Positions 1-10,067 of a stretch of DNA of 64,000 nucleotides are shown piece after piece. Origin of the DNA: Bacillota bacterium. Lineage in GTDB: Bacteria; Bacillota; Clostridia; Peptostreptococcales; Natronincolaceae. Under the pieces are notes generated by a model that saw nothing but the letters and a program-made list of their open reading frames with translations, was not told the origin of the DNA and ran no database searches. The translations under genes were made by a program, and so were the position numbers. The DNA is taken from assembly GCA_023387935.1 (NCBI GenBank), contig JAEWHG010000131.1, positions 22,381 to 86,380 of the forward strand, given 5' to 3'. Within the stretch, counting starts at the first letter, position 1. Each line of letters starts with the position of its first letter.

Positions 1-794
1 GATATATGGATATAAGCATAAAGCTGCCTAAAAAATTTACATACTTAGAAGAGAATATACGTAAAGTCATAAAATCCCATATACAAAGAGGGCGTATAGA
101 AGTTTACATTACTTATGAAAATATTGGGGAAAGCGATACTAATATTGTTGTAGATATGGCTTTAGCAAAGGATTATCTAAAAGCATTAACCAGAATAGAA
201 AAAGAGCTGTCAGTACAAAATGATGCAACAACATCATTAATTGGTCGTTTTCCAGATGTAATAAAGATAGAAAAAAAAGAAGATAATGAAGATGAAATTT
301 GGGAATGTTTAAACGAAGCTTTAAATAATGCATTAATGCAAATGATATCAATGAGAAATGATGAAGGAAATAAATTGCAACTAGATTTAATAAAACGTCT
401 AAGCAAAACAAGAGATTACGTTGCACAAGTCAAAGAGAGAAGTCCTATCATTGTTCAAGAGTATAGATTAAAACTTATGGATAGAATTAAGGAAATGCTA
501 GAAGAAGAATTTTCACTAGATGATAATCGTGTAGCAGCAGAAGTCGCATTGTTCGCTGACAAAAGTAATATTACAGAGGAAATTGTTCGACTATGCAGTC
601 ATATGGATCAATTTAAAAACACTTTAGATGAAGAGGATGCTGTCGGAAGAAAACTTGATTTTATACTTCAGGAAATGAATAGAGAGGCTAATACAATAGG
701 ATCCAAAGCAAATGATTTAATCCTATCTAATTTGGTTATTAATATAAAAAGTGAACTTGAGAAAATGAGAGAACAAGTTCAAAATATTGAATAA
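1..794 (+). CDS. yicC: YicC/YloC family endoribonuclease, 5' truncated by the window
   Basis: The reading frame is open at the left edge of the window, so the N-terminus is missing. The first visible residues, YMDISIKLP, match the internal 'YLDISIRLP' block that normally lies some 30 residues into YicC proteins, so only a short part is lost. The C-terminus has the typical [10 protein letters not shown] ending after a helical, Glu/Lys-rich region. Members of the family (E. coli YicC, B. subtilis YloC) are reported as endoribonucleases. The gene is followed 13 bp later by remA, the same order as B. subtilis yloC-remA-gmk. The methionine at position 6 is internal, not the start. Confidence 0.93.
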   Translation, partial: YMDISIKLPKKFTYLEENIRKVIKSHIQRGRIEVYITYENIGESDTNIVVDMALAKDYLKALTRIEKELSVQNDATTSLIGRFPDVIKIEKKEDNEDEIWECLNEALNNALMQMISMRNDEGNKLQLDLIKRLSKTRDYVAQVKERSPIIVQEYRLKLMDRIKEMLEEEFSLDDNRVAAEVALFADKSNITEEIVRLCSHMDQFKNTLDEEDAVGRKLDFILQEMNREANTIGSKANDLILSNLVINIKSELEKMREQVQNIE

Positions 795-807
795 GGGAGA
801 AATAGTA

Positions 808-1089
808 ATGAATATAAAACTAATAAATATTGGATTTGGTAATATAGTATCTGCTAGTAGAATAGTAGCTATTGTAAGCCCCGAGTCAGCTCCTATCAAA
901 AGAATTATTCAGGAAGCTAGGGATAGAGGAATGCTTGTTGATGCAACCTATGGAAGGAGAACTAGGGCAGTAATCGTAACTGATAGTGATCATATCATAC
1001 TTTCAGCTGTTCAACCAGAGACTGTAGCCCATAGATTAAACTCTAAAGATAATGCAAAAGAGGTTGAAAGCGTTGTTGAAGGAGAATAA
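808..1089 (+). CDS. remA: RemA-family DNA-binding regulator (DUF370)
   Basis: This 93-residue protein begins [12 protein letters not shown] and carries the conserved core with [15 protein letters not shown] and the [13 protein letters not shown] block. In B. subtilis RemA is a small oligomeric DNA-binding activator of biofilm matrix genes; in clostridia the family sits at this same place, but its targets are unknown here. The start at 808 is chosen because aagggag at 793-799 gives proper spacing; an in-frame methionine at 787 would lie inside yicC with no ribosome binding site. It is in an operon with yicC and gmk. Confidence 0.9.
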   Translation: MNIKLINIGFGNIVSASRIVAIVSPESAPIKRIIQEARDRGMLVDATYGRRTRAVIVTDSDHIILSAVQPETVAHRLNSKDNAKEVESVVEGE

Positions 1090-1114
1090 TATTGAATAGG
1101 AAGAGGAGAAGTAT

Positions 1115-1717
1115 ATGAGCAGTAAAGGTTTATTAATTGTTGTATCAGGTCCATCTGGTGCAGGAAAAGGAACTATTTGCAAGGAATTATTGAAAAGCAA
1201 TCCTCACATTAAAGTTTCAATATCATCTACTACAAGATTGCCAAGACCTGGTGAAGTAGATGGTATAAATTATTTCTTTACTAAAAAAGATAAATTTGAG
1301 GATATGATAAATCATAATGATTTTTTAGAGTATGCTATGGTATATGATAATTATTATGGAACACCGAAACAATATGTTATGAATAATCTTGAAAATGGTA
1401 ATGATGTTTTATTGGAGATCGATATTGTAGGTGCTCTTCAAATTAAGGATAGATTTGAAGATGCTGTATTTATTTTTATTCTGCCTCCTTCATTAGAAGA
1501 GTTGAGAAACAGGATTGTAGGTAGGGGGACAGAAACTCTATCAGATATTGAAAAACGTTATGGTTCTGCTATTTCTGAAATAGAACAGGTAATTAAGTAT
1601 GATTATGCAGTTATTAATGATGATGTGGACAGGGCTGTAAAAGATATTGAATCAATTATTAGAGCTGAAAAATGTAAAGTTTTAAGAAAACATGATGAAA
1701 TATTATCAAAATTTTAA
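1115..1717 (+). CDS. gmk: Guanylate kinase
   Basis: Guanylate kinase phosphorylates GMP to GDP with ATP in the cytoplasm. The 200-residue protein has the P-loop GPSGAGKGT at residues 12-20, followed by the GMP-binding block with STTRLPRPGEVDGINYFF, and is of normal family length. Aggagaag lies just upstream of the ATG. It lies between remA and rpoZ, the order seen across Firmicutes, and is probably co-transcribed with them. Confidence 0.97.
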   Translation: MSSKGLLIVVSGPSGAGKGTICKELLKSNPHIKVSISSTTRLPRPGEVDGINYFFTKKDKFEDMINHNDFLEYAMVYDNYYGTPKQYVMNNLENGNDVLLEIDIVGALQIKDRFEDAVFIFILPPSLEELRNRIVGRGTETLSDIEKRYGSAISEIEQVIKYDYAVINDDVDRAVKDIESIIRAEKCKVLRKHDEILSKF

Positions 1718-1732
1718 TTAGGAGATGATAAA

Positions 1733-1945
1733 ATGTTGTACCCACCAATTAATGAATTATTAGATAAAGTAGATAGTAGATATACTTTAGTTGTAGCTGC
1801 TGCAAAAAGAGCGAGACAACTAATTGACGGATCTGAGCCAAAGGTTAATGATCTTTATTCTAAAAAACCAGTGTCAATTGCTACTCAGGAAATATTTGAA
1901 GGTGAAGTACTTTATACAAGTGCAGAAGAAGAAGAAATAGAGTAA
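1733..1945 (+). CDS. rpoZ: DNA-directed RNA polymerase omega subunit
   Basis: The 70-residue protein begins MLYPPINELLDKVDSRYTL and contains the AAAKRARQL core of omega, the small subunit that helps beta-prime fold and stay bound in RNA polymerase. It is preceded by taggagatg with normal spacing and sits 15 bp after gmk and 12 bp before coaBC, as in B. subtilis (gmk-rpoZ-coaBC-priA). The C-terminal tail is strongly acidic (EEEEIE), which is common in Gram-positive omega proteins. Confidence 0.95.
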   Translation: MLYPPINELLDKVDSRYTLVVAAAKRARQLIDGSEPKVNDLYSKKPVSIATQEIFEGEVLYTSAEEEEIE

Positions 1946-1957
1946 GAAGGTGAAAAT

Positions 1958-3151
1958 ATGTTGAAAAACATAAATATTGTTCTCGGTGTCACAGGAGGAA
2001 TTGCAGCTTATAAGGCTTGTGATATCGTTAGTAGATTTAAAAAATTGAATGCTAATGTGGATGTTATTATGACAAAATCAGGTGCAGAAATGGTGCAGCC
2101 TCACACTTTTCAGGCTTTAAGCCAAAATCCTGTAATAATTGATACATTTAATACGCCAAGATACTGGGATATTGAACATATTGCATTAGCACAAAAAGCT
2201 GATATTTTACTGGTAGCACCTGCAACAGCAAATATGATAGGTAAGGTTGCTAATGGAATTGCAGATGATATGCTATCTACAACAATAATGGCATCTACTG
2301 CAAAAGTTATTTTCGCTCCTGCTATGAATACTAAAATGTATGAAAACAAAATTGTACAACAAAATATAGAGAAACTAACTTCATTAGGATACGAATTTAT
2401 TGAGCCTGCATCTGGACGTTTAGCGTGTGGTGATATTGGAAAAGGTAAATTAGCAGATACAGACGAAATAATAGAATACGTAATAAATGCCATAAGGCCT
2501 AATAGGGATTTAGAAGGAAAGAAAATCTTAATCACTGCTGGTCCAACTAGAGAATCATTAGATCCTGTTCGTTTTATTACGAATCATTCAACTGGTAAAA
2601 TGGGCTATTCTTTAGCAGAAGTAGCTTTGGAGAGAGGGGCCGAAGTAACGCTTATCAGCGGGCCTACTAATCTGTGTCCACCCTCAGGGGCTAAAGTAAT
2701 TAAAATAAATACAACATTAGAAATGTATGATGCAGTAATGAACAATTATACGGATAAGGATATTATTATTAAATCAGCAGCAGTTGCAGATTATCGTCCT
2801 GAAGTAGTTTCTAATAGTAAGATAAAGAAAAGTGAAGGAAACTTAACTTTAACTTTAGTAAGAAATCCTGATATTTTAAAAGAATTGGGTGGGCTAAAAG
2901 AAGACAGAGTACTTGTAGGATTTGCCGCTGAAAGTGATAACGTACTTGAAAATGCAAAAGATAAGGTTAATAGAAAGAATTTGGATTTTATTGTTGCAAA
3001 TGATATTACCCAAGAGGGTGCAGGATTTGGTACTGATACGAATATTGTTAATATTATAGATAGAAATGGCGACGTAGAAAAAATAGAAAAATCCAGTAAA
3101 GTCCAAATTGCGCAACGAATTTTAGATAAAGCAAAAAGACTTACTAAATAG
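1958..3151 (+). CDS. coaBC: Bifunctional phosphopantothenoylcysteine decarboxylase / synthetase
   Basis: CoaBC carries out two steps of coenzyme A synthesis: CTP-dependent coupling of cysteine to 4'-phosphopantothenate (CoaB) and decarboxylation to 4'-phosphopantetheine (CoaC). The N-terminal flavin domain (about 1-180) shows GGIAAYK, the active-site His74 in DIEHIAL, PAMNTKMYEN and the catalytic Cys157 in ACGD. The C-terminal CoaB domain (about 186-397) begins ILITAGPTRE and has HSTGKMGY. At 397 residues it is full length. It shares the CoA pathway with coaD, which lies 20 kb further on. Confidence 0.96.
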   Translation: MLKNINIVLGVTGGIAAYKACDIVSRFKKLNANVDVIMTKSGAEMVQPHTFQALSQNPVIIDTFNTPRYWDIEHIALAQKADILLVAPATANMIGKVANGIADDMLSTTIMASTAKVIFAPAMNTKMYENKIVQQNIEKLTSLGYEFIEPASGRLACGDIGKGKLADTDEIIEYVINAIRPNRDLEGKKILITAGPTRESLDPVRFITNHSTGKMGYSLAEVALERGAEVTLISGPTNLCPPSGAKVIKINTTLEMYDAVMNNYTDKDIIIKSAAVADYRPEVVSNSKIKKSEGNLTLTLVRNPDILKELGGLKEDRVLVGFAAESDNVLENAKDKVNRKNLDFIVANDITQEGAGFGTDTNIVNIIDRNGDVEKIEKSSKVQIAQRILDKAKRLTK

Positions 3152-3160
3152 TATTATACT

Positions 3161-3190
3161 AAAAGGGCTATATAGTCCTTTTGTATTTTT
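3161..3190 (+). terminator. Probable intrinsic terminator after coaBC
   Basis: A 10-bp stem (aaaagggcta paired with tagtcctttt, one G-U pair) is followed directly by a T-rich run. It begins 10 bp after the coaBC stop, so it probably ends the yicC-coaBC operon and separates it from priA. Confidence 0.7.
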
Positions 3191-3296
3191 TATATTTATC
3201 TGACAGCTAAGAGTTATAAGATGCTCTCTTCTTTAAGAGAGAGCGAGAACGTAGATAGTAAGCATTGTAGCGCTTATTATATAAGGAGGTGGGTTT
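3191..3296 (+). other. priA leader with a short hairpin
   Basis: This 106-bp stretch holds no gene. It contains a 7-bp hairpin, ctctctt at 3224-3230 paired with aagagag at 3235-3241, and a strong aaggaggt ribosome binding site at 3283-3290 before priA. I see no clear promoter. The hairpin has no T-tract and its role is unknown. Confidence 0.35.
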
Positions 3297-5783
3297 TTGA
3301 AAAAAGATTTAAATATAGTGCAGGTAATAGTAAATAATAATAGCTATCAAACTGATAAATTATTTACTTATGAGATTCCCACCCATTTATATAATAAAAT
3401 AATTAGAGGTATGAGGGTTATAGTACCCTTTGGTAGGGGGAATCAAAGACTAGAAGCATATGTTTTAAATGTTGCTACTTCACCTGCTGACGATATAAAA
3501 TTAAAAAAAATACTCGCTGTTATCGATGAAAAACCGATTCTATCAGAGAATCAATTAAGACTAGTATTTTGGATGCGTAATCAATATTTATGTAAATATA
3601 TTGAAGCGATACACTGTTTAATACCTAAAGGTATGGTAAAAAAAGAAAGAAAACGAATCATATTAGTAAATAATAATTGGGAAAGTTTGATCCCGGCTAA
3701 TCAGCGCAAAATAAGAAATATAATTACGGCTATAATTGATTTAGGTGGCAAGGTATATTTAGACTTATTGATGCAACACGTTGACTACAAAGAAATCAAT
3801 GATTCTATCAAAATCCTTCTTGAAAAAAATATTATTGATATCAAATATGAATTTAATAGTAAAATAAATATAAAGACAGAACAATATATCGATATAAATT
3901 TTTCAGAGGATCGGTGGGATGAGGTTTTAAATTCCCTAAATAAGGCTAAAAAACAGAAGATATCTATGGAAATATTAAAACAGTATGGTAAATGTAGTGT
4001 AAAAGAGTTATTGGAAGTAGCCAATACTGGAAGAGCTACACTGAATAGTTTAAGGGATAGAGGGTATATAAAGTATATTGATGTTGAAATTAAAAGAAAT
4101 CCGTTTGCCAATAAAGAGTTTATGAACTTTCCAAAGTTTGTTCCTAATGGAGAGCAACAAGTAGCAATAGATAAGATTAGCAATTCAATAGAAATGGGTA
4201 CAAGCGATCGATATTTAATACATGGTATTACGGGTAGTGGGAAAACTGAAATTTATTTACAATTAATCGAGAAAGCTTTAATAAAAGGTAAACGAGGCAT
4301 TGTACTAGTTCCGGAAATTTCACTTACGCCACAGACTGTTGCAAGATTTATGGGAAGATTTGGAGATAGAATAGCTGTTCTTCATAGTAGTCTTTCAGAT
4401 GGGGAAAGATACGATGAGTGGAGAAAGATTTTAGACAATGAGGTGGATATCGTAATAGGAGCAAGATCTGCTATTTTCGCTCCGCTTAAAGATTTAGGTA
4501 TCATTATTATAGATGAGGAGCATGAACATACTTACAAATCTGATCAGAATCCACGATACAATGCTCTTGAGATTGCTGAATATCGTAGTCAATTAGAAGG
4601 TGCTGTATTAGTCTTGGGGTCTGCTACACCATCCCTTGAAAGCTATCATAAAGCTTTAAATAATCAATTGGATTTAATTACTTTAACTAAAAGAGCAACA
4701 AATTCAAAACTACCGTCTGTAGAGGTAGTTAACATGGTTGATGAGTTTGAACTTGGTAATACTGGAATTTTTAGCAGTACATTACTATCTGCAATGGTGG
4801 AAAATCTTAAGAATCAAAAACAAACCATATTATTCCTAAATCGGAGAGGATATTCCAGTGTTTTATCCTGTAAAAGCTGTGGTTATACTATAAAATGTGG
4901 GCATTGTGATATTACTATGACATTTCATAAGACTGAAGGAAAATTAAAATGTCACTATTGCGGAAATATAAAGAACACACCTTCTGTATGTCCTATGTGT
5001 AGTAGTGATAGTATTAAATACTCGGGAACTGGAACTCAAAAAATCGAGGACTTAGTAAAATTAAATCTACCAAATGCTAGGGTACAACGCATGGATATGG
5101 ATACAACAAGTCGAAAAGGATCACATGAAAAAATATTAGAAAGCTTTGATAATCATGATATTGATATTCTAATAGGAACTCAAATGATATCTAAAGGACT
5201 AGATTTTCCTAATGTGACTCTGGTGGGTATTATTTCTGCCGATTCAACTTTAAATTTACCAGATTTTAGAGCTGCTGAGAGAACCTTTCAGTTAGTTACT
5301 CAAGTGGCTGGTAGAGCTGGTAGAGGTTTAGATGAAGGACGCGTAATTTTACAAACCTATGAGCCAGATCACTATAGTATTGTAGCATCAACTAACCATG
5401 ATTATAATAGTTTTGCTGAGAACGAGTTGATCATTAGGAGAGAATTTGGATATCCGCCATTTAATAATTTGATTTTATTAAATTTTTCTGGCAAAGTTGA
5501 AAAAGAAGTTGAACGTGTGGCCAACTCGGTTGCAAATCATATAAAATATATTTTGTACTCCCAAGGATATGAGATATTAGATCATATTATATTGGGTCCT
5601 AATCCAAGTATGATAAGTAGGGTAAAAGAAAACTATAGATATCAAATTTTACTAAAGGATTTAGATGTACCATTTTCATTGCTAAAAAAGGCAGTGAAAT
5701 ATTTGTTAATAGATCATAGAGGGAAACATATACCACAAAAGCTTACTTGTACAATTGATATAAATCCCTTTAGTATAATTTAA
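3297..5783 (+). CDS. priA: Primosomal protein N' (replication restart helicase PriA)
   Basis: PriA is the 3'-5' helicase that recognises stalled forks and reloads the replisome. The 828-residue protein has an N-terminal fork-binding domain, Walker A GITGSGKT at 310-317, the DEEH box at 406-409 and a paired zinc-binding insertion with eight cysteines in CxxC-type pairs from about residue 525 to 572, followed by the C-terminal helicase half with QVAGRAGRG. The start is TTG, chosen because aaggaggt lies seven bases upstream and no ATG follows at good spacing. It opens the priA-def-fmt cluster typical of Firmicutes. Confidence 0.96.
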   Translation: MKKDLNIVQVIVNNNSYQTDKLFTYEIPTHLYNKIIRGMRVIVPFGRGNQRLEAYVLNVATSPADDIKLKKILAVIDEKPILSENQLRLVFWMRNQYLCKYIEAIHCLIPKGMVKKERKRIILVNNNWESLIPANQRKIRNIITAIIDLGGKVYLDLLMQHVDYKEINDSIKILLEKNIIDIKYEFNSKINIKTEQYIDINFSEDRWDEVLNSLNKAKKQKISMEILKQYGKCSVKELLEVANTGRATLNSLRDRGYIKYIDVEIKRNPFANKEFMNFPKFVPNGEQQVAIDKISNSIEMGTSDRYLIHGITGSGKTEIYLQLIEKALIKGKRGIVLVPEISLTPQTVARFMGRFGDRIAVLHSSLSDGERYDEWRKILDNEVDIVIGARSAIFAPLKDLGIIIIDEEHEHTYKSDQNPRYNALEIAEYRSQLEGAVLVLGSATPSLESYHKALNNQLDLITLTKRATNSKLPSVEVVNMVDEFELGNTGIFSSTLLSAMVENLKNQKQTILFLNRRGYSSVLSCKSCGYTIKCGHCDITMTFHKTEGKLKCHYCGNIKNTPSVCPMCSSDSIKYSGTGTQKIEDLVKLNLPNARVQRMDMDTTSRKGSHEKILESFDNHDIDILIGTQMISKGLDFPNVTLVGIISADSTLNLPDFRAAERTFQLVTQVAGRAGRGLDEGRVILQTYEPDHYSIVASTNHDYNSFAENELIIRREFGYPPFNNLILLNFSGKVEKEVERVANSVANHIKYILYSQGYEILDHIILGPNPSMISRVKENYRYQILLKDLDVPFSLLKKAVKYLLIDHRGKHIPQKLTCTIDINPFSII

Positions 5784-5800
5784 TTTAGGAGGTAAAAAAT

Positions 5801-6244
5801 ATGGCAATTAGAATTATTCGTAAGGAAGATGATCCGGTACTTAGAAAGATTTCACGAGCTGTGGATAAAATCGACGATAAAATAAGTACACTTTTAGATG
5901 ATATGATCGATACTATGTATGACGCTGATGGCGTAGGATTGGCTGCTCCACAGGTTGGCATTTTAAAAAGAGTAATAGTTATAGATATAGGCGAAGGAGT
6001 CATTGAACTAATAAATCCAGAGATCATCTATGAAGAAGGTAGCCAATGTGGTGGCGAAGGCTGCCTTAGCTTACCGGGGATTTCGGAAGATGTTACAAGA
6101 CCTGCTTTTGTTAGAGTTAAGGGCTTAAATAGAAAAGGTCAGGAAATTATAGTTGAGGGTGAAGATCTTTTGGCGAGAGCTCTTTGTCACGAAATTGATC
6201 ATTTGAATGGAATACTATTCATAGATAGAGCAGAAAAGAAATAG
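5801..6244 (+). CDS. def: Peptide deformylase
   Basis: Deformylase removes the formyl group from the N-terminal methionine of new proteins. All three metal-site motifs are present: GVGLAAPQ at 44-51, EGCLS at 86-90 (metal ligand Cys88) and HEIDH at 130-134 (ligands His130 and His134, catalytic Glu131). The 147-residue length is usual for type 1 enzymes. It lies between priA and fmt, whose product adds the formyl group this enzyme removes. Confidence 0.97.
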   Translation: MAIRIIRKEDDPVLRKISRAVDKIDDKISTLLDDMIDTMYDADGVGLAAPQVGILKRVIVIDIGEGVIELINPEIIYEEGSQCGGEGCLSLPGISEDVTRPAFVRVKGLNRKGQEIIVEGEDLLARALCHEIDHLNGILFIDRAEKK

Positions 6245-6254
6245 AGGTGGTTTT

Positions 6255-7187
6255 ATGAAAATTCTTTATATGGGAACTCCGGAATTTGCTGTTCCATGTT
6301 TAGAAACATTAATTAATAGCAAACATGAAATAATTGGTGTGTTTACACAACCGGACAAACCAAGTGGTAGAGGTCAAAAAGTTAATATAACACCTGTAAA
6401 GGAAAAGGCATTAGAATATAATATTCCTATTTTCCAACCATCTACCCTTAAAAATATAGATGTAATCAATCAAATACAAAACTTGAACCCTGATCTTATT
6501 GTTGTTGTAGCATATGGTCAAATTCTACCGAAAGAAATTCTACAACTTCCTAAACATGGATGCATTAACGTTCATGCTTCGCTCCTACCTAAGTATCGTG
6601 GCGCAGGTCCGATTAACTGGGTTATTATTAATGGAGAGAAAAAAACTGGGATTACTACGATGTATATGGATGTCGGTCTTGATACAGGCGATATGATACT
6701 AAAAGAAGAAATTGAAATAGGAGAGTACGAAACAGCAGGAGAGCTTCATGATCGTTTAATGAACCTTGGAGCTAAGGTTTTGGATAACACCATGGCTTTA
6801 ATTGAAAGGGAAGAAATAAAGCCTATCCCTCAAAATCATGATGAATCATCCTATGCACCGATGCTTACTAAAGAACTTGGAAAGATTAATTGGAGCAAAT
6901 CTGCAGAGGAGATAAAGGATCTCATTAGAGGAACTATCCCATGGCCAACTTCCTATACTACTTATAAGGGACAGATTATGAAAATATGGAAAAGTAGAGT
7001 AATAGAAAGTAGCATTGTAAAGACGCCTGGAAAAATTGTAGAAGTACAAAAGGATTGTATACTTGTAGCTACAGGAAAAAATATCTTAGCCATTGAAGAA
7101 ATACAGTTTAGCGGTAAAAAAAGAATGAACGTAAAGGATTATCTAATAGGGAATAATATTGAAATAGGAAATAACTTAGGTGAATAA
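6255..7187 (+). CDS. fmt: Methionyl-tRNA formyltransferase
   Basis: Fmt transfers a formyl group from 10-formyltetrahydrofolate to initiator Met-tRNA. The 310-residue protein begins with MKILYMGTPEFAVP, carries the folate-site block NVHASLLPKYRGAGPI at 105-120 (catalytic Asn105 and His107) and the LDTGDM motif near 142-147, and ends with the usual beta-barrel C-terminal domain. It starts 10 bp after def and overlaps the very beginning of the next frame, showing tight operon packing. Confidence 0.97.
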   Translation: MKILYMGTPEFAVPCLETLINSKHEIIGVFTQPDKPSGRGQKVNITPVKEKALEYNIPIFQPSTLKNIDVINQIQNLNPDLIVVVAYGQILPKEILQLPKHGCINVHASLLPKYRGAGPINWVIINGEKKTGITTMYMDVGLDTGDMILKEEIEIGEYETAGELHDRLMNLGAKVLDNTMALIEREEIKPIPQNHDESSYAPMLTKELGKINWSKSAEEIKDLIRGTIPWPTSYTTYKGQIMKIWKSRVIESSIVKTPGKIVEVQKDCILVATGKNILAIEEIQFSGKKRMNVKDYLIGNNIEIGNNLGE

Positions 7188-7188
7188 G

Positions 7189-7968
7189 ATGGAACCTGAT
7201 AAAAATCTAAAGAAAAACAATGTTTATAGGAAATTTGTTTTTCTTTTAGTATTCATGTTAAGTTTAATAATATTATCTGCTATTGGTTTGATAATGCTTA
7301 CTAGGTGGCAGAACCAACATTTTTATAAATTAGTATTTTCAACTATTAGTATTATTTTAGTTGTTATAAGTCTATTATTGTTAACTATAATTTTTACTGT
7401 CATGCTTTTATGGTATGAATATCCTATGCCAAGAATTTTAAAAAGGTTACTAGAGATATATAATATAAATATATATCCAGCGATGCTTTTTTTAGGTAAA
7501 ATATTAAAGTATGATAAAAACACCATAAGAAGAGCTTTTACAGAGGTAAATAATAAACTTGTATTTAGCAATGAATACAGCATTGAAGGTAGTGATATTT
7601 TAATTTTGACTCCCCATTGCATTCAAAAATCTTTTTGTCCACATAAAATTACTAGTGATATTAAAAACTGTAAGCGCTGTGGCAAATGTAATGTAGATCA
7701 TTTGATAGGAATAGAAGAGAAGTATGGAGTAAAGACTAGTGTAGTAACAGGAGGTACTTTAGCAAGAAAAATAATTATAGATAAAAAACCTAAAGCTATA
7801 GTTGCCATAGCTTGTGAAAGAGATTTAATTAGCGGTTTGCAGGATGTGAGAAAATTACCTATTATAGCGGTAATAAATAAAAGGCCAGAGGGTCCTTGTG
7901 TTAATACAGCAGTTGACTTAAATGAGGTCGAAAAAGCCATTCATCATTTTATAAATATAAAGGAGTGA
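7189..7968 (+). CDS. DUF116 membrane protein with cysteine cluster, function unknown
   Basis: The 259-residue protein has two predicted membrane helices (about 16-38 and 49-75) and a cytoplasmic domain of the DUF116 type. The domain holds seven cysteines: C144, C150, a CxxCxxC run at C161/C164/C167, C209 in the ACERD motif and C237 in GPCVN. That pattern suggests an iron-sulfur or other metal site, which is inference only. The ATG at 7189 is preferred over GTG at 7180 because taggtg then has correct spacing. It sits between fmt and a zinc peptidase gene in clostridia; no function is established. Confidence 0.85.
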   Translation: MEPDKNLKKNNVYRKFVFLLVFMLSLIILSAIGLIMLTRWQNQHFYKLVFSTISIILVVISLLLLTIIFTVMLLWYEYPMPRILKRLLEIYNINIYPAMLFLGKILKYDKNTIRRAFTEVNNKLVFSNEYSIEGSDILILTPHCIQKSFCPHKITSDIKNCKRCGKCNVDHLIGIEEKYGVKTSVVTGGTLARKIIIDKKPKAIVAIACERDLISGLQDVRKLPIIAVINKRPEGPCVNTAVDLNEVEKAIHHFINIKE

Positions 7969-7974
7969 TTTAAT

Positions 7975-8664
7975 ATGTTCTACTATGGTTTTGACCCAAC
8001 TATTGCTATTCTAATACCATCGATTTTACTTACTCTTTATGCTCAATCAAAGATTAAGTCAACCTTTGCAAAATATTTAAGAGTAGGTAGTAAAAAAGGA
8101 TATAGTGGATTTCAAGTTGCTCGGTATATATTAGATCATAATGGGATGAGAGATGTTCCAATTGAGCTAGCTAGAGGTCAATTGAGTGATCATTATGATC
8201 CTAGAAAAAGGGTGGTTCGTTTGTCAAATGATGTTTATCATGGGACTTCCTTAGCATCTATAAGCGTTGCTGCCCACGAATCAGGTCATGCAATTCAGCA
8301 TTCTCACGGGTATGCTCCTCTTAGTATCAGAAATGTAATTTTCCCAGTGGCTAGTATTGGGTCACAAGCTGCTTGGTTTTTTGTTATTTTTGGTATTATT
8401 ATGTCCTTACCATCATTGGTAGATATAGGGATTTTATTATTTGCTGCAGCTGTATTATTTCAAGTCATTACTCTTCCTGTAGAGTTCAACGCTAGTAGTA
8501 GAGCCATAAGGCTACTTGATGAAGGTGGTTTTATTGTAGGTGAAGAGTACAACCATTCTAAAAAGATATTAAAAGCAGCGGCACTTACTTATGTGGCAGC
8601 CATGGCAACTGCGGTATCACAATTGATACGACTGCTACTTATAAGAGATCGAAGCAGAGACTAA
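7975..8664 (+). CDS. Membrane zinc metallopeptidase, YugP type
   Basis: The 229-residue protein has an N-terminal membrane helix, the zinc-protease motif HESGH at 101-105 (His101 and His105 ligands, Glu102 general base) and two or three hydrophobic segments between about 118 and 160, then another near 195-215. This is the arrangement of the YugP family of neutral zinc peptidases, whose substrates are not known. It lies six bases after the DUF116 gene, so the two are likely co-expressed. A hairpin terminator follows immediately. Confidence 0.88.
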   Translation: MFYYGFDPTIAILIPSILLTLYAQSKIKSTFAKYLRVGSKKGYSGFQVARYILDHNGMRDVPIELARGQLSDHYDPRKRVVRLSNDVYHGTSLASISVAAHESGHAIQHSHGYAPLSIRNVIFPVASIGSQAAWFFVIFGIIMSLPSLVDIGILLFAAAVLFQVITLPVEFNASSRAIRLLDEGGFIVGEEYNHSKKILKAAALTYVAAMATAVSQLIRLLLIRDRSRD

Positions 8665-8690
8665 AAGGCGTCAATCACGCCTTTTTATTT
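8663..8690 (+). terminator. Intrinsic terminator after the zinc peptidase gene
   Basis: A perfect 9-bp stem (aaaaggcgt at 8663-8671 with acgcctttt at 8677-8685) and a five-base loop are followed by T-rich sequence. It overlaps the stop codon of the peptidase gene and lies just before the rsmB ribosome binding site, so it may only partly stop transcription. Confidence 0.75.
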
Positions 8691-8707
8691 GTATAGGAGG
8701 AAGGTAA

Positions 8708-10045
8708 ATGAACCCAAGAGAAGGAGCATTAATAACTTTATATGAGATAAATGAAAAGGAAGCTTTTTCAAATATAGCTTTAAACAAAGAATTAAGAAGT
8801 AACTCGTATAATCTATTAGATAAAAATCTATTAACAGAGCTAGTTTACGGTGTCTTAGAAAATCAGATTTATATTGACTATATCATAAGTCAATTTTCAA
8901 CCTTTGAAACAAGAAAAATGAATCCATATACATTAAATTTACTAAGACTTGGAACATACCAATTGTTATTTTTAGACAAAGTACCTAGCTTTGCGGCTGT
9001 AAATGAAACAGTGAATCTATCTAAAAAATATTGTAAAAAAACCACAGGATTTATTAATGGAATTTTAAGAAATATACAGAGAAATAAGGATAATATTAAA
9101 CTTCCAAATTCTAGTAAGGATATAGTTCGATATTTTTCTGTAAAATATTCACATCCAGAATGGTTGGTAAAATTGTTTTTAAAGAATTTTGAAAGAGATT
9201 TTGTAGAAGATCTTTTAAAAGCAAATAATACCAAACCAGAACTTTATGTTCGAATAAACACATTAAAAATATCCATTGAAGATTGCATAAACCTTCTTAC
9301 GGATGAAGGTTACAAAATAATACAGAGTAAATTAATCGAAGAAGCTGTTGCTGTTAAAGGACTTCATAATATAGAGCAAACGGATTTATATAAAAAAGGA
9401 TATATTCAAGTACAGGATGTAAGTTCCATGTTAGTTTCTAAAATTTTATCCCCTAAGGAAGGCGAGTTTGTAATTGATCTATGTAGCGCACCTGGTGGCA
9501 AAACTACTCATATGGCTCAATTAATGAATAATAAAGGCACAATTATAGCTAGGGATATTCATGAACATAAATTAAAGCTTGTTGAAAGAAATGCTAAAAG
9601 ATTAGGAATAAATATTATTAAGACAGAAAACTTCAGCGGGGACCAATTAGATAAGAAGCTAGTTGATACTGCAGATAAGGTATTGGTAGATGCACCTTGC
9701 TCAGGTCTAGGTATTATTCGTAGAAAGCCTGAAATAAAGTATAGAAAACAAGAAAAGGACAGAAAAGAAATTGCGTCCATACAGTATGATATCCTTAAAA
9801 ATGCAGCTAAATACGTAAAAATAGGTGGAGAATTAGTATATAGTACTTGCACTATAAATCCTGAAGAAAATGATATTGTTGTGCAGAAGTTTTTAAATAA
9901 TAATTCAAACTATGTTTTAATTGACTTAAATAAGGAATATAATGATTTAGTTCTAGGGCTTAATACTAAGGCTACAATTCAGCTTTATCCGAATGTGCAT
10001 AATACCGACGGATTCTTTATTTCTAAATTAAAACGAATTAATTAA
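8708..10045 (+). CDS. rsmB: 16S rRNA cytosine-967 C5-methyltransferase
   Basis: RsmB methylates C967 of 16S rRNA using S-adenosylmethionine. The 445-residue protein has an N-terminal NusB-like domain (about 1-140) and a C-terminal methyltransferase domain with the SAM-binding [13 protein letters not shown] motif, the conserved Cys331 in DAPCSGLG and the catalytic Cys381 in [11 protein letters not shown]. Length and domain order fit the family. It forms a translation-related pair with rlmN, 22 bp downstream. Confidence 0.95.
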   Translation: MNPREGALITLYEINEKEAFSNIALNKELRSNSYNLLDKNLLTELVYGVLENQIYIDYIISQFSTFETRKMNPYTLNLLRLGTYQLLFLDKVPSFAAVNETVNLSKKYCKKTTGFINGILRNIQRNKDNIKLPNSSKDIVRYFSVKYSHPEWLVKLFLKNFERDFVEDLLKANNTKPELYVRINTLKISIEDCINLLTDEGYKIIQSKLIEEAVAVKGLHNIEQTDLYKKGYIQVQDVSSMLVSKILSPKEGEFVIDLCSAPGGKTTHMAQLMNNKGTIIARDIHEHKLKLVERNAKRLGINIIKTENFSGDQLDKKLVDTADKVLVDAPCSGLGIIRRKPEIKYRKQEKDRKEIASIQYDILKNAAKYVKIGGELVYSTCTINPEENDIVVQKFLNNNSNYVLIDLNKEYNDLVLGLNTKATIQLYPNVHNTDGFFISKLKRIN

Positions 10046-10067
10046 GATTCGGGAGGTTAATTATACG

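Noticed and set aside
2110..2535. 141-codon minus-strand frame inside coaBC
   Set aside because: It is fully inside a strongly supported gene, has no ribosome binding site or recognisable domain, and is an antisense shadow.
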